Of a DNA stretch of 64,000 nt, positions 33,383-41,584 are shown piece by piece. The position numbers and the translations under genes were made by a program. Location of the stretch: assembly GCA_017460515.1 (NCBI GenBank), contig JAFUAY010000010.1, positions 1-64,000 on the forward strand. The letters are read 5' to 3'. Position 1 is the first letter of the stretch, and every line of letters starts with the position of its first letter. The notes beneath the pieces are model-generated. The model saw nothing but the letters and a program-made list of their open reading frames with translations, searched no databases and was not told where the DNA came from. This DNA comes from Prevotella sp. Lineage in GTDB: Bacteria > Bacteroidota > Bacteroidia > Bacteroidales > Bacteroidaceae.

Positions 33383-34069
33383 ATGAACAATGACAGCACT
33401 CAACAACTATCATCTCAAGGTTACACAGGAAAAGATGAACGCAGTAGCCTACTGGCAGCAGCATCCGATTTCGCACGAAGCGTGCTTGAGTCAATTCAAG
33501 CGCTTGCGGGAACAACGGCTTGCAAGGGAGTCCAAATTGCAAGACTAAAAGACTGGGCTATCTCCAACCATTGTTGGATAGATAGGACAAAGCTTGGTAC
33601 ATTCTCTGATCGTGGGTCAGAAAACGAAGTCTATGCTTCGTTGGACAGCAGATACGTTTTTAAGCTGAATGATTTCCGATATTCTGACGACAACCTCATT
33701 CCATTTTTCGAGCGCATCCACATACACAATCAACTATTTCCTGATTGTGCTTATGAGTTCATTGGACTTGCCGAGAATCGAGATGGAAAGACTTGCGCCG
33801 TTCTTCGCCAACCTTTCATTGTTGCACAGCGCGAAGCTGTTCAACAAGAGATAGATGAAGAAATGCAACGACTGGGATTCCACAAAGAGATGGACAAGGG
33901 TTACTTCACCAATAATGACTACGATATTTTCGATGCTGTCCCTAATAATGTTTTGATGGGTGAAGATGGCCACCTATACTTCATCGACACCATCATCTTC
34001 AAATCCAACACTGGCGGTCTTATCACCTACCGCAACCTGTCCCCAAGGGTATATAGTGATGCACTCTGA
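33383..34069 (+). CDS. Kinase-like 'polyvalent protein' domain gene
   Basis: A 228-residue cytoplasmic protein. From about residue 75 it shows an aminoglycoside/protein-kinase-like pattern: a glycine/glutamate turn (RGSENEVYASLD), a possible ATP-lysine strand (YVFKLNDF), a hinge-like AVLRQPFI and a possible catalytic/metal segment NNVLMGEDGHLYFIDT. This resembles the kinase domain found in polyvalent proteins of phages and conjugative elements. The N-terminal 70 residues are unrecognised. Its stop codon runs directly into a 22-bp tandem array. Confidence 0.55.
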   Translation: MNNDSTQQLSSQGYTGKDERSSLLAAASDFARSVLESIQALAGTTACKGVQIARLKDWAISNHCWIDRTKLGTFSDRGSENEVYASLDSRYVFKLNDFRYSDDNLIPFFERIHIHNQLFPDCAYEFIGLAENRDGKTCAVLRQPFIVAQREAVQQEIDEEMQRLGFHKEMDKGYFTNNDYDIFDAVPNNVLMGEDGHLYFIDTIIFKSNTGGLITYRNLSPRVYSDAL

Positions 34070-34222
34070 TGGTTACACCGTAATCATAAGGCTTTTACAC
34101 CGTAATCATAAGGCTTTTACATCGTAATCATAAGGCTTTTGCATTGTAATCATAAGGCTTTTACATCGTAATCATAAGGCTTTTGCATCGTAATCATAAG
34201 GCTTTTACATCGCATAGCAAAG
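34069..34222. repeat. 22-bp tandem array E, 7 units
   Basis: Seven units in perfect 22-bp register start at 34069, 34091, 34113, 34135, 34157, 34179 and 34201. The five central ones read GCTTTTACATCGTAATCATA with at most three changes. The first and last are partial. The array begins at the last base of the stop codon of the kinase-like gene and is unrelated in sequence to arrays A-D. The remaining 120 bp to the next gene show nothing recognisable. Confidence 0.95.
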
Positions 34223-34343
34223 TCACTTGCTTTTGCTGCCACCTGCCACCTTGCTGCCACCACCCATAACAGACTGATTATCAGACGAAAACAAGAAAAG
34301 GTGGCAGAGTGGCAGCAAAAATTGAAAAACAAAAAATATAACA

Positions 34344-34883
34344 TTACTGTGCCTTCTCGATTTCGGCCTTTATCATTTCTACGCCTGGGAAGCCCACAGT
34401 CTTGAACGTCTGCTGCCCTTGGGCATTGTAGATGGCATAGGTGGGAATGCCGCGCGACTCATACTTCTCAAGGATATAACGGTATTGTTCTGCCGTGAGG
34501 TAGTAATGGTCGCCATCGATAGCTGGAATCATCTCAGCCCAAGTGGGCAGGGGCGATGAGGGCGATGTGATATAGACGAACTGGATATTCTTGCCCTTCA
34601 GTTCCTTCTTCAGCGGTTCCATGGCTTGATGGCCTGCACGACAGGGACCGCACCACGTGGCCCAGACATCAATGAGCACCACCTTGCCCTTATACTTATC
34701 GAGAATCGCTGGGAGAATGTTTTCAGGGGCTACGATGTCGTACTTCTGAAAGTACACATTCTTCTTACTGGTCAGTTCCTGAATGATCTGCTGTTGATCA
34801 ACCTGGGCTGACGGAACGTTCTGCTGTGCCTGTGCTGCCACCGAAAGAATGGCGAACAGGGCGGTAATAATGGATTTCTTCAT
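34344..34883 (-). CDS. Exported thioredoxin-like (TlpA/ResA-type) protein
   Basis: A 179-residue protein with a signal peptide (cleavage near AQAQ) and a thioredoxin fold. The active site is WCGPC near residue 82, preceded by KVVLIDVWATWC. A cis-proline region follows (RGIPTYAIY). It should act in the periplasm as a thiol-disulfide oxidoreductase. It follows an OmpA-like gene by 15 bp and is probably co-transcribed with it. Confidence 0.88.
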   Translation of the reverse strand: MKKSIITALFAILSVAAQAQQNVPSAQVDQQQIIQELTSKKNVYFQKYDIVAPENILPAILDKYKGKVVLIDVWATWCGPCRAGHQAMEPLKKELKGKNIQFVYITSPSSPLPTWAEMIPAIDGDHYYLTAEQYRYILEKYESRGIPTYAIYNAQGQQTFKTVGFPGVEMIKAEIEKAQ

Positions 34884-34898
34884 TGTCAGGAATGGAAT

Positions 34899-35753
34899 TT
34901 ACTCTGCTTGTGGAGCCTTGCCGATGAGGTCCATAAACTCGTCGAGTTTCGGAGTGATGATAATCTGAGTGCGACGATTGCGCTGCTTGCCCAGTTCGGT
35001 ATCATTGGGCTGAAGAGGATTGTACTCACCGCGGCCACCTGCCGTCAGGCGCTTGGGGTCAACGCCATACTTGGTCTGCAGACACTGAACGACACTTGAA
35101 GCGCGCAGACAGGAGAGGTCCCAGTTGTTACGGATATTGGTCTTCGAGATGGGTACATCGTCGGTATTACCCTCAATGAGTACGTCGTAGTCCTTATAAT
35201 CGGTAATAATCTTGGCAATCTTCGACAGCGTCTCAGCGGCACGGTCGTTGATTTCATAAGAACCACTCTTATAGAGCATATTGTCAGCCAAAGAGATATA
35301 GACCACACCCTTCAGCACCTGTACATCGACCTCCTTGAGTTCCTCCTTGGAGAGCGAACGTGTCAGGTTGTTCTGCAACACCATGTTGAGCGAATCACTC
35401 TTAGACTTCACCTCAACCAAATGACGGATGTAGAGATTTGACTCATTGATCTGGTCGACGAGTTTCTCGATAGAGACATTGTTCTGAGAGGCATTCGTCA
35501 GGCTCTTGTCGAGTGACTGCTGCAGGCTTGCCAAGAGTTTCTTCTGCTCAGCCATTGCGTATTTCTGAGCCTTGAGCTGCTCTTCGAGACTCTGCACACG
35601 TGCATTCTTGGCAGCCAGATCTTCGCGTGCTGTCTGCAGTGAGGTAGTCAACGTCTTATTATCAGCCTGACAAGCGGCTAAATCTTTCTTACTTACACAA
35701 CTGCTCAGCACCATAACGGCTGCCAGAGCAGCAAACAATACTTTCTTTTTCAT
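34899..35753 (-). CDS. OmpA-family lipoprotein with coiled coil
   Basis: A 284-residue lipoprotein (lipobox LSSC). After the lipid anchor a coiled coil runs over residues about 20-115, followed by an OmpA-like peptidoglycan-binding domain with the hallmarks IEGNTDDVPI and LSCLRASSVVQCL ... GRGEYNPL and NRRTQIII. It should tie the outer membrane to peptidoglycan. A partner thioredoxin-like gene lies directly downstream. Confidence 0.88.
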   Translation of the reverse strand: MKKKVLFAALAAVMVLSSCVSKKDLAACQADNKTLTTSLQTAREDLAAKNARVQSLEEQLKAQKYAMAEQKKLLASLQQSLDKSLTNASQNNVSIEKLVDQINESNLYIRHLVEVKSKSDSLNMVLQNNLTRSLSKEELKEVDVQVLKGVVYISLADNMLYKSGSYEINDRAAETLSKIAKIITDYKDYDVLIEGNTDDVPISKTNIRNNWDLSCLRASSVVQCLQTKYGVDPKRLTAGGRGEYNPLQPNDTELGKQRNRRTQIIITPKLDEFMDLIGKAPQAE

Positions 35754-35911
35754 TGTCTTCTTTCAAATTATGATTAAAAATCGAGTGCAAAATTACTGAT
35801 ATGACGCTCAAAAAGGAAGAATGTAGAGCGGAATTATATTATTTTAACCGCTGAATAGTCTTTATAATTTTCTTATTTGATTTTTTTATAATTTTGAGGC
35901 CAAAGGCCGAC

Positions 35912-36790
35912 CTATAGATTTTCCCGATACTGCTTGGGCGACACTCCCACCTGTTGTTTGAAAAGACGGGAGAAATAGTAGGAATCATCAAACCCAATCT
36001 TATGGCATATCTGGTTGATGCGCATATCGGTGGTCTTGAGCAATTGCCGGGCCCGCTCAATCTTCAGTCGGTTCAGATAGGCCAGCGGACTCTCGCCCGT
36101 CTGCTGTTTGAAGAGGAGTGAGAAATGAGACGGAGAATAGCCTGTATAACTGGCTATCTGTTCGAGAGTGATGCGCCGCTCCAGATTCTCCTGCATATAG
36201 TGACGAACAGCATCAAGGAGGCTGACTGCCGACTGGCGGGCTGCAATAGGCGAAGCATTACGGTAGAGGCTTAGATAGCGCATAGAGGCCAGATAGTAGT
36301 GGAGCAACGAGGAAGCATAGCGAAGACTCTCCAGCTCGGTGCTATGTTCCAGCGTCGAGAAAATCTCTTCGAAGATATGCTGGCGCTCACTGATACGCGA
36401 GTTCAACGAGGGCTGGATATCATGGGGCTGCTGCATCCCTTCACTATAGATTGAGGCATGAGGCCCCGTAAAGTGTATCCAATAGATAGTCCAAGGATGC
36501 TCCTTATCAGCCCCATAGCTGTGCGGACGGTTGGGAGGAAGAATGAAATATTGGTTCGCGCGCACCTTATATATATTTCCATCTATGCTGAACCATCCCT
36601 CGCCCTCCATACAATAGATCAGCACATGCTGACCAATAGGACGGATGCGCTCCCGATAATGACCTTCCGCATGGGGATAATAGCCAATATCGGTGATATG
36701 CAGAGAGGACACGAGAGGGTCGTTTTGCTCCATCTCGATCGTTATCTTTGGCAGCACGATGCTGCGTTCGCCTGTGAATCCTTCCTTCAT
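35912..36790 (-). CDS. AraC-family transcriptional regulator
   Basis: A 292-residue regulator. A cupin-like sugar-binding domain occupies about residues 25-150 (HYRERIRPIGQHVLIYCMEGEGWF). The C-terminal 100 residues are a classic AraC double helix-turn-helix (LEQIASYTGYSPSHFSLLFK and IGFDDSYYFSRLFKQ). The ATG at 36790 is preferred over 36820 because a perfect promoter lies between them, leaving only an 8-nt leader. It is divergent from the sugar transporter gene and probably controls that locus in response to a sugar. Confidence 0.9.
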   Translation of the reverse strand: MKEGFTGERSIVLPKITIEMEQNDPLVSSLHITDIGYYPHAEGHYRERIRPIGQHVLIYCMEGEGWFSIDGNIYKVRANQYFILPPNRPHSYGADKEHPWTIYWIHFTGPHASIYSEGMQQPHDIQPSLNSRISERQHIFEEIFSTLEHSTELESLRYASSLLHYYLASMRYLSLYRNASPIAARQSAVSLLDAVRHYMQENLERRITLEQIASYTGYSPSHFSLLFKQQTGESPLAYLNRLKIERARQLLKTTDMRINQICHKIGFDDSYYFSRLFKQQVGVSPKQYRENL

Positions 36791-36798
36791 AACGAATG

Positions 36799-36830
36799 CA
36801 AAGTTAAGAAGAAAATCCATTTAATCCAAA
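36799..36830 (-). promoter_or_regulatory. Promoter of the AraC-type regulator
   Basis: Minus strand TTTG (36827-36830), a 20-bp spacer and TAACTTTG (36799-36806). Only 8 bp separate the -7 box from the ATG at 36790. Confidence 0.8.
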
Positions 36831-36863
36831 AGATTTTCCATCTTTTTATCAGGGAATATGTAT

Positions 36864-36871
36864 TACCTTTG
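36864..36871 (+). promoter_or_regulatory. -7 box of the sugar transporter operon
   Basis: TACCTTTG followed by CA lies 35 bp before the ATG at 36907, back to back with the regulator promoter. The -33 match is weak, as expected if activation by the AraC-type regulator is required. Confidence 0.55.
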
Positions 36872-36906
36872 CAGCGTGAAAACTAAAAACTTAAACGTAT
36901 CAGAAA

Positions 36907-38232
36907 ATGGAAAAGCATTGTTCAGCCCCTCAATCCCTTAGTTTAGCGGGCTCAGAAAGCAAAGCATTCATCTACTTCATCTGCTGTGTCTCAGCCATGG
37001 GCGGTCTACTCTTTGGCTACGACTGGGTAGTGATAGGCGGTGCAAAACCGTTCTACGAGTTATACTTCGGCATTGCCGATAATCCTATGATGCAGGGAGT
37101 GGCTATGACCACAGCCCTGATAGGCTGTCTGGCAGGAGCTATGGTGGCAGGAGCCCTTGCTGACCGCTATGGTCGCAAACCGCTGCTGATGCTATCGGCA
37201 GTACTGTTCACGCTATCTGCCATCGGTACGGGTCTGTTTGACGACTTCACCTTATTCAATATAGCCCGCTTCGTTGGTGGCGTGGGCATCGGTGTGGCTT
37301 CGGCCTTGGCTCCGATGTATATCGCTGAGGTGAGTCCGGCAGAGATTCGCGGGCGGATGGTATCGCTGAACCAGATGACCATCGTGCTCGGCATTCTCTC
37401 AGCACAGATTGTCAACATGCTGTTGGCACGCGATACCTCTGTGGCAGAGAACATGGCATGGAACGTAGCCTGGGGATGGCGCTGGATGTTTTGGGCAGAA
37501 ACGCTTCCCGCAGCCCTCTTCTTGATCATGAGCTTCTTTATTCCGGAGAGTCCGGTATATTTATTAGAGGTGAGAGGTAAGAGGTCAGAGGTAAGAGGTG
37601 ACCTCTCACTACTTACCTCTCACAAATATCGCAGGATATTACTCCTTGGTCTTGTGATTGCTGTGTTCCAGCAGTGGTGCGGAACGAACGTTATCTTCAA
37701 CTATGCACAGGAGATCTTCGTGGGAGCCGGCTTTGATGTAGACGGTATGTTTATTAACATCGTCATCACAGGCATTGCCAACGTGGTGTTTACCTTCGTG
37801 GCTCTCTATACCATCGAGAAATGGGGACGACGCACGCTGATGCTGATTGGCGCAGGCGGACTGGGGCTCATCTATCTGACTTTGGGCACCTGTTACTTCA
37901 TGGAAGTGAAGGGCGTGATGATGGTGGTGCTGGTAGTAACAGCTATCTCCGTCTATGCCATGACGCTGGGCCCCGTCACCTGGACCCTGCTGGCAGAAAT
38001 CTTCCCCAACAAGATAAGAGGTGTGGCAATGGCAACGTGTACGTTTGCCCTGTGGGTTGGCTGTTGCACACTGACCTTCTCGTTTCCCTCGATGAATGCA
38101 GCCCTGGGTAGCAGCGGAACGTTCTGGATCTACAGTGTCATCTGTATCTGCGCCTTCGCCTTCCTGTACAGAAGGTGCCCTGAGACGAAAGGAAAGAGTC
38201 TTGAAGAACTGGAAAAAGAACTTACAAAATAA
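36907..38232 (+). CDS. MFS sugar porter
   Basis: A 441-residue inner-membrane transporter with 12 predicted segments of the sugar porter family. Signatures are GGLLFGYDWVVIGG in helix 1, DRYGRKP between helices 2 and 3, PESPVYLL after helix 6, and PETKGKSLEELE at the C-terminus. It should import a hexose or pentose with protons. The central cytoplasmic loop is short and consists largely of a 7-bp-period repeat. It is first in the locus, 5 bp before the DUF5107 gene. Confidence 0.9.
   Translation: MEKHCSAPQSLSLAGSESKAFIYFICCVSAMGGLLFGYDWVVIGGAKPFYELYFGIADNPMMQGVAMTTALIGCLAGAMVAGALADRYGRKPLLMLSAVLFTLSAIGTGLFDDFTLFNIARFVGGVGIGVASALAPMYIAEVSPAEIRGRMVSLNQMTIVLGILSAQIVNMLLARDTSVAENMAWNVAWGWRWMFWAETLPAALFLIMSFFIPESPVYLLEVRGKRSEVRGDLSLLTSHKYRRILLLGLVIAVFQQWCGTNVIFNYAQEIFVGAGFDVDGMFINIVITGIANVVFTFVALYTIEKWGRRTLMLIGAGGLGLIYLTLGTCYFMEVKGVMMVVLVVTAISVYAMTLGPVTWTLLAEIFPNKIRGVAMATCTFALWVGCCTLTFSFPSMNAALGSSGTFWIYSVICICAFAFLYRRCPETKGKSLEELEKELTK
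37566..37621. repeat. 7-bp-period array with inverted half inside the sugar porter gene
   Basis: Eight heptamers: AGAGGTG, AGAGGTA, AGAGGTC, AGAGGTA, AGAGGTG, then the complementary ACCTCTC, ACTACTT and ACCTCTC. The array is in frame, encodes the cytoplasmic loop after helix 6, and can fold into a hairpin. Confidence 0.9.
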
Positions 38233-38237
38233 AAACA

Positions 38238-41135
38238 ATGGTAAAAGCATGGAGAGAGTTGGTCACGATACCAACGTATGAGATTGGAAAAGCAGAGAAG
38301 AGCCCGATGTTTCTGGAGAAACGCGTCTATCAGGGTTCAAGTGGTGTAGTCTATCCCTACCCCGTTATTGAGTCGATAGCCAATGAGCCGACACCTCATG
38401 AGTGGAACGTGGTGTTCCTGGAGAACGAGTATATCAAGGTGATGGTGATGCCTGAATTAGGCGGACGCATCCAAATGGCCTACGATAAGATCAAGCAGCG
38501 CCATTTCGTCTACTACAACCACGTCATCAAGCCCGCACTCGTAGGACTGGCCGGTCCTTGGATCAGCGGTGGTATTGAGTTCAACTGGCCTCAGCATCAT
38601 CGTCCCTCGACTTATCTGCCTGTCGACTCCACCATCGTGGAGAATGAGGACGGATCTATCACCGTATGGGTGAACGAGATGGAACGGATGTTCCACCAAA
38701 AGGGAATGGCAGGCTTCACCCTACGTCCTGGCTGTGCTTATCTGGAAATACAAGGACGTGTCAGCAATCGTACGCCCCTGCCGCAGACATTCCTGTGGTG
38801 GGCCAATCCCGCCGTTGAGGTGAATGATGAGTATCAGAGCGTGTTCCCACCTGACGTCAACGCGGTCTTCGACCACGGTAAGCGTGCCGTCAGCAGTTTC
38901 CCCATTGCCACGGGTACATATTACAAGATGGACTATTCTGCTGGTGTCGACATCTCGAACTATAAGAACATCAAGGTTCCTACAAGCTATATGGCTGTCA
39001 ATTCGAAGTACGACTTTGAAGGCGGTTATGAGAACGACTCAAAGGGAGGTATGCTGCATGTGGCCAGTCATCATTTCTCACCTGGCAAAAAGCAATGGAC
39101 ATGGGGTAACGGCGACTTCGGACGTGCATGGGACCGCAATCTGACGGATAGTGTAGAGTCCGGCTTCCGCCCCTACATCGAACTGATGGCAGGTGTCTAT
39201 ACCGAGAACCAGCCTGACTTCACGTGGTTGATGCCCTACGAGGAGAAACAGTTCACACAGTACTTCATGCCCTACAGGGAACTTGGGGTTGTGAAGCAGG
39301 CCTCGAAGGACTTTATTGTGAATATAGAAGCCCAATCCCTTCCCAAGGGCGGTGAGCTGGTAACCTTCAAGGTGCTGGCAACATCGAAACAGGAGACCAG
39401 GATTATTCTCAAGAACAAGCAGGGAGAAGAGTATTATAACAAGGTGGTGACACTATCGCCCGAAGAGGTCTTTGAGCAGACGGTTGACGTCAGAGGCGCC
39501 ACGATGAACGATCTGACACTATCAATTAGCAAAACTAATCATATCTCTCATTTATCATCTCTCATTTGGGAGGCTGAGCCGGATGAGATACGTCCTATTC
39601 CCGACGCTGCAGAGGCTGCACTATCACCAGAGGACACGAAGACCAACGATCAGCTATTCCTGACAGGTCTGCACTTGGAACAGTACCGGCATGCTACGTG
39701 GAGCGCACTCGACTACTACGAGGAGGCATTGCGTCGTGACCCCAATGACGTGCGCTGTCTGAATCAGACGGGACTCTGGTATCTGCGTCGCGGACGTTTC
39801 GATAAAGCCGAATCATATTTAAGAAAAGCCGTAAAGATATGGCAGAAGCGCAATCCTAACCCATACGATGGAGAAGCCATTTTCAACTTGGCACTCACCT
39901 TGAAATATATGGGGCGCCAGCAGGAGGCTTATGAGTTATTCTGGAAGTCAACTTGGAACAAGGCCTGGGCTGATGCCGGCTACTTCGAGGCTGCCTGCAT
40001 CAGTGTGGCTCAAGGTCGTTTCGACGATGCACTCGACGAACTGAACCGCAGCCTGATCTTCAACACTTGCAACCACAAAGCACGTGCGTTGAAGACAACC
40101 GTTCTGCGACTGTTGGGACAAAAAGAGGAAGCACTTGCCTGGATACAGGAGAGCCTGTGCTTAGACCCATTCAACTACGGGTGTCGCTACGAACAGTATC
40201 TCATCAGCAACGACGAATCGCTGTTGACCACACTGAAGACGATGATGCGGAAGAGTTGTCACAACTATAATGAACTGGCATTAGACTATCAGCAGGCAGG
40301 CCGGTCGGAAGAGGCTCACGCTATTTGGAACATTGCTATCAGCGAAGGGGCAACAAGTCCAATGACCTATTATTATTTAGACCATGCGGAGGAGGCAGAG
40401 AAAGTCTGTTCGGACTATTGTTTCCCCAACCGCCTGGAGGATGTGCTGGCATTGGAGAATGCAAAAGTGAAGAATCCCAAGGGGGCAAAGGCACCTTATT
40501 ATCTGGGATGTCTCTATTACGACAAACGACAGTATGACCTGGCCATCGAGAACTGGGAACTGTCGGCTCAGCTTGACCCGTCATTCCCAACAGTATGGCG
40601 CAATCTGGCACTCGCCCGCTTCAACAAACAGAACCGTCAGGAGGAGGCACTGGAGTATATGGAAAAGGCGTTCCATATGGATGAGACAGATGCACGCATA
40701 CTCATGGAGCTAGACCAACTCTATAAGCGATTGCAAAAGCCTCATCAGGAGCGTCTCGACTTCCTGCAGAAGTATCCCTCATTGATTCAGCAGCGTGATG
40801 ACCTGGTACTTGAAGAGATTACGCTCCTCAACCAACTTGGACGCTACGAGGAGGCCATGCAGAAACTGGATGCCCACCAGTTCCATCCGTGGGAAGGCGG
40901 TGAAGGCAAGGTGCCCGCACAGTATCAAATTTGTCGAGTAAAACTGGCGGAACGCCTGTTAAGTGAAAAGGGGAAAGTGAATAGTGAAAAAATTGATGAC
41001 GCCATCAGTCTGTTGGAACAGTGCTTGGAATATCCTCACCATCTCGGCGAAGGCAAGCTCTATGGAGCTCAAGAGAATGACTTCTATTACTATCTTGGCG
41101 TTGCCTATGAAATGAAAGCGGAAGCAAATTCTTAA
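38238..41135 (+). CDS. DUF5107 / TPR protein, 3' end cut off by an in-frame stop
   Basis: A 965-residue product. Residues about 25-370 match DUF5107, whose fold is related to galactose mutarotase (VMPELGGRIQ, GPWISGGIEFNWPQHHRP). The remainder is a long TPR array. No signal peptide, so it should be cytoplasmic and may act on sugars brought in by the adjacent porter. Three 7-bp-period repeats interrupt it (39541, 40962, 41129). The last carries the TAA stop. After that stop the same frame continues with TPR sequence to 41558, so the intact gene would encode about 1106 residues. It may be a truncated allele or an assembly-dependent stop. Confidence 0.8.
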   Translation: MVKAWRELVTIPTYEIGKAEKSPMFLEKRVYQGSSGVVYPYPVIESIANEPTPHEWNVVFLENEYIKVMVMPELGGRIQMAYDKIKQRHFVYYNHVIKPALVGLAGPWISGGIEFNWPQHHRPSTYLPVDSTIVENEDGSITVWVNEMERMFHQKGMAGFTLRPGCAYLEIQGRVSNRTPLPQTFLWWANPAVEVNDEYQSVFPPDVNAVFDHGKRAVSSFPIATGTYYKMDYSAGVDISNYKNIKVPTSYMAVNSKYDFEGGYENDSKGGMLHVASHHFSPGKKQWTWGNGDFGRAWDRNLTDSVESGFRPYIELMAGVYTENQPDFTWLMPYEEKQFTQYFMPYRELGVVKQASKDFIVNIEAQSLPKGGELVTFKVLATSKQETRIILKNKQGEEYYNKVVTLSPEEVFEQTVDVRGATMNDLTLSISKTNHISHLSSLIWEAEPDEIRPIPDAAEAALSPEDTKTNDQLFLTGLHLEQYRHATWSALDYYEEALRRDPNDVRCLNQTGLWYLRRGRFDKAESYLRKAVKIWQKRNPNPYDGEAIFNLALTLKYMGRQQEAYELFWKSTWNKAWADAGYFEAACISVAQGRFDDALDELNRSLIFNTCNHKARALKTTVLRLLGQKEEALAWIQESLCLDPFNYGCRYEQYLISNDESLLTTLKTMMRKSCHNYNELALDYQQAGRSEEAHAIWNIAISEGATSPMTYYYLDHAEEAEKVCSDYCFPNRLEDVLALENAKVKNPKGAKAPYYLGCLYYDKRQYDLAIENWELSAQLDPSFPTVWRNLALARFNKQNRQEEALEYMEKAFHMDETDARILMELDQLYKRLQKPHQERLDFLQKYPSLIQQRDDLVLEEITLLNQLGRYEEAMQKLDAHQFHPWEGGEGKVPAQYQICRVKLAERLLSEKGKVNSEKIDDAISLLEQCLEYPHHLGEGKLYGAQENDFYYYLGVAYEMKAEANS
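39541..39568. repeat. 7-bp-period micro-array in the DUF5107 gene (1)
   Basis: Heptamers ATATCTC, TCATTTA, TCATCTC and TCATTTG fall in frame between the DUF5107 part and the TPR part. Confidence 0.7.
40962..40989. repeat. 7-bp-period micro-array in the DUF5107 gene (2)
   Basis: Heptamers AGTGAAA, AGGGGAA, AGTGAAT and AGTGAAA encode SEKGKVNSEK inside a TPR helix. Confidence 0.75.
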
Positions 41136-41156
41136 CTCTTCACTCTTCACTCTTCA
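41129..41156. repeat. 7-bp-period micro-array carrying the in-frame stop
   Basis: TTCTTAA followed by three perfect CTCTTCA units. The TAA in the first unit (41133-41135) ends the DUF5107 frame. Confidence 0.85.
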
Positions 41157-41558
41157 CTTAAAGAGAAGGCACGTGAGTGCTGGGAAGAAGCCACCAAAGG
41201 TCCACAAGAGCCCGCAGCAGCCATGTACTACAATGATGCAAAGCCAGAGAAAATCTACTATCAGGGACTGGCATTGCTGAAACTGGGACGAAAAGATGAA
41301 GCCAACGGACGCTTCTATAAACTGATCAATTACGGCAAGCAGCATATCTTTGAACACCAGAAGATGGACTATTTTGCCGTCTCGCTACCCGACCTGCTGA
41401 TATGGGATGACTCGCTTGACACCAAAAACCGTATTCACTGCTACTGCATGTTGGCATTAGGCTATGCGGGTATGGGCGATGCTGAGAAAGCCAGACAGTA
41501 TATGGATGAAGTGAGAAAACTGGACATCAATCATCATATATTGAGAATAATTTTGTAA
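41136..41558 (+). pseudogene. Detached C-terminal part of the DUF5107/TPR gene
   Basis: Same frame as the upstream gene, directly after its stop. About 140 codons of TPR-like sequence (KEKARECWEEATK, GRKDEANGRFYKLI) lead to a normal stop. An internal ATG at 41223 could restart translation (111 residues), but no promoter or ribosome site is evident there. Best read as the original C-terminus, now separated by the repeat-borne stop. Confidence 0.75.
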
Positions 41559-41563
41559 CTTTG
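41556..41563 (+). promoter_or_regulatory. Possible internal promoter before the GH35 gene
   Basis: TAACTTTG overlaps the stop codon of the TPR fragment and lies 21 bp before the ATG at 41585. No good -33 box. Confidence 0.35.
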
Positions 41564-41584
41564 TACCCAAAATAACAGCCCACG

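Noticed and set aside
34069..34222. Replication origin iterons
   Set aside because: No dnaA, rep or parA gene is near and arrays of this kind occur at six places, so an origin role is unsupported.
36791..36820. N-terminal extension of the AraC regulator
   Set aside because: A perfect promoter occupies this stretch, so the ATG at 36790 is the better start.
41223..41558. Independent small TPR gene
   Set aside because: It continues exactly in the frame of the upstream gene and has no promoter. It is better explained as the detached C-terminus.
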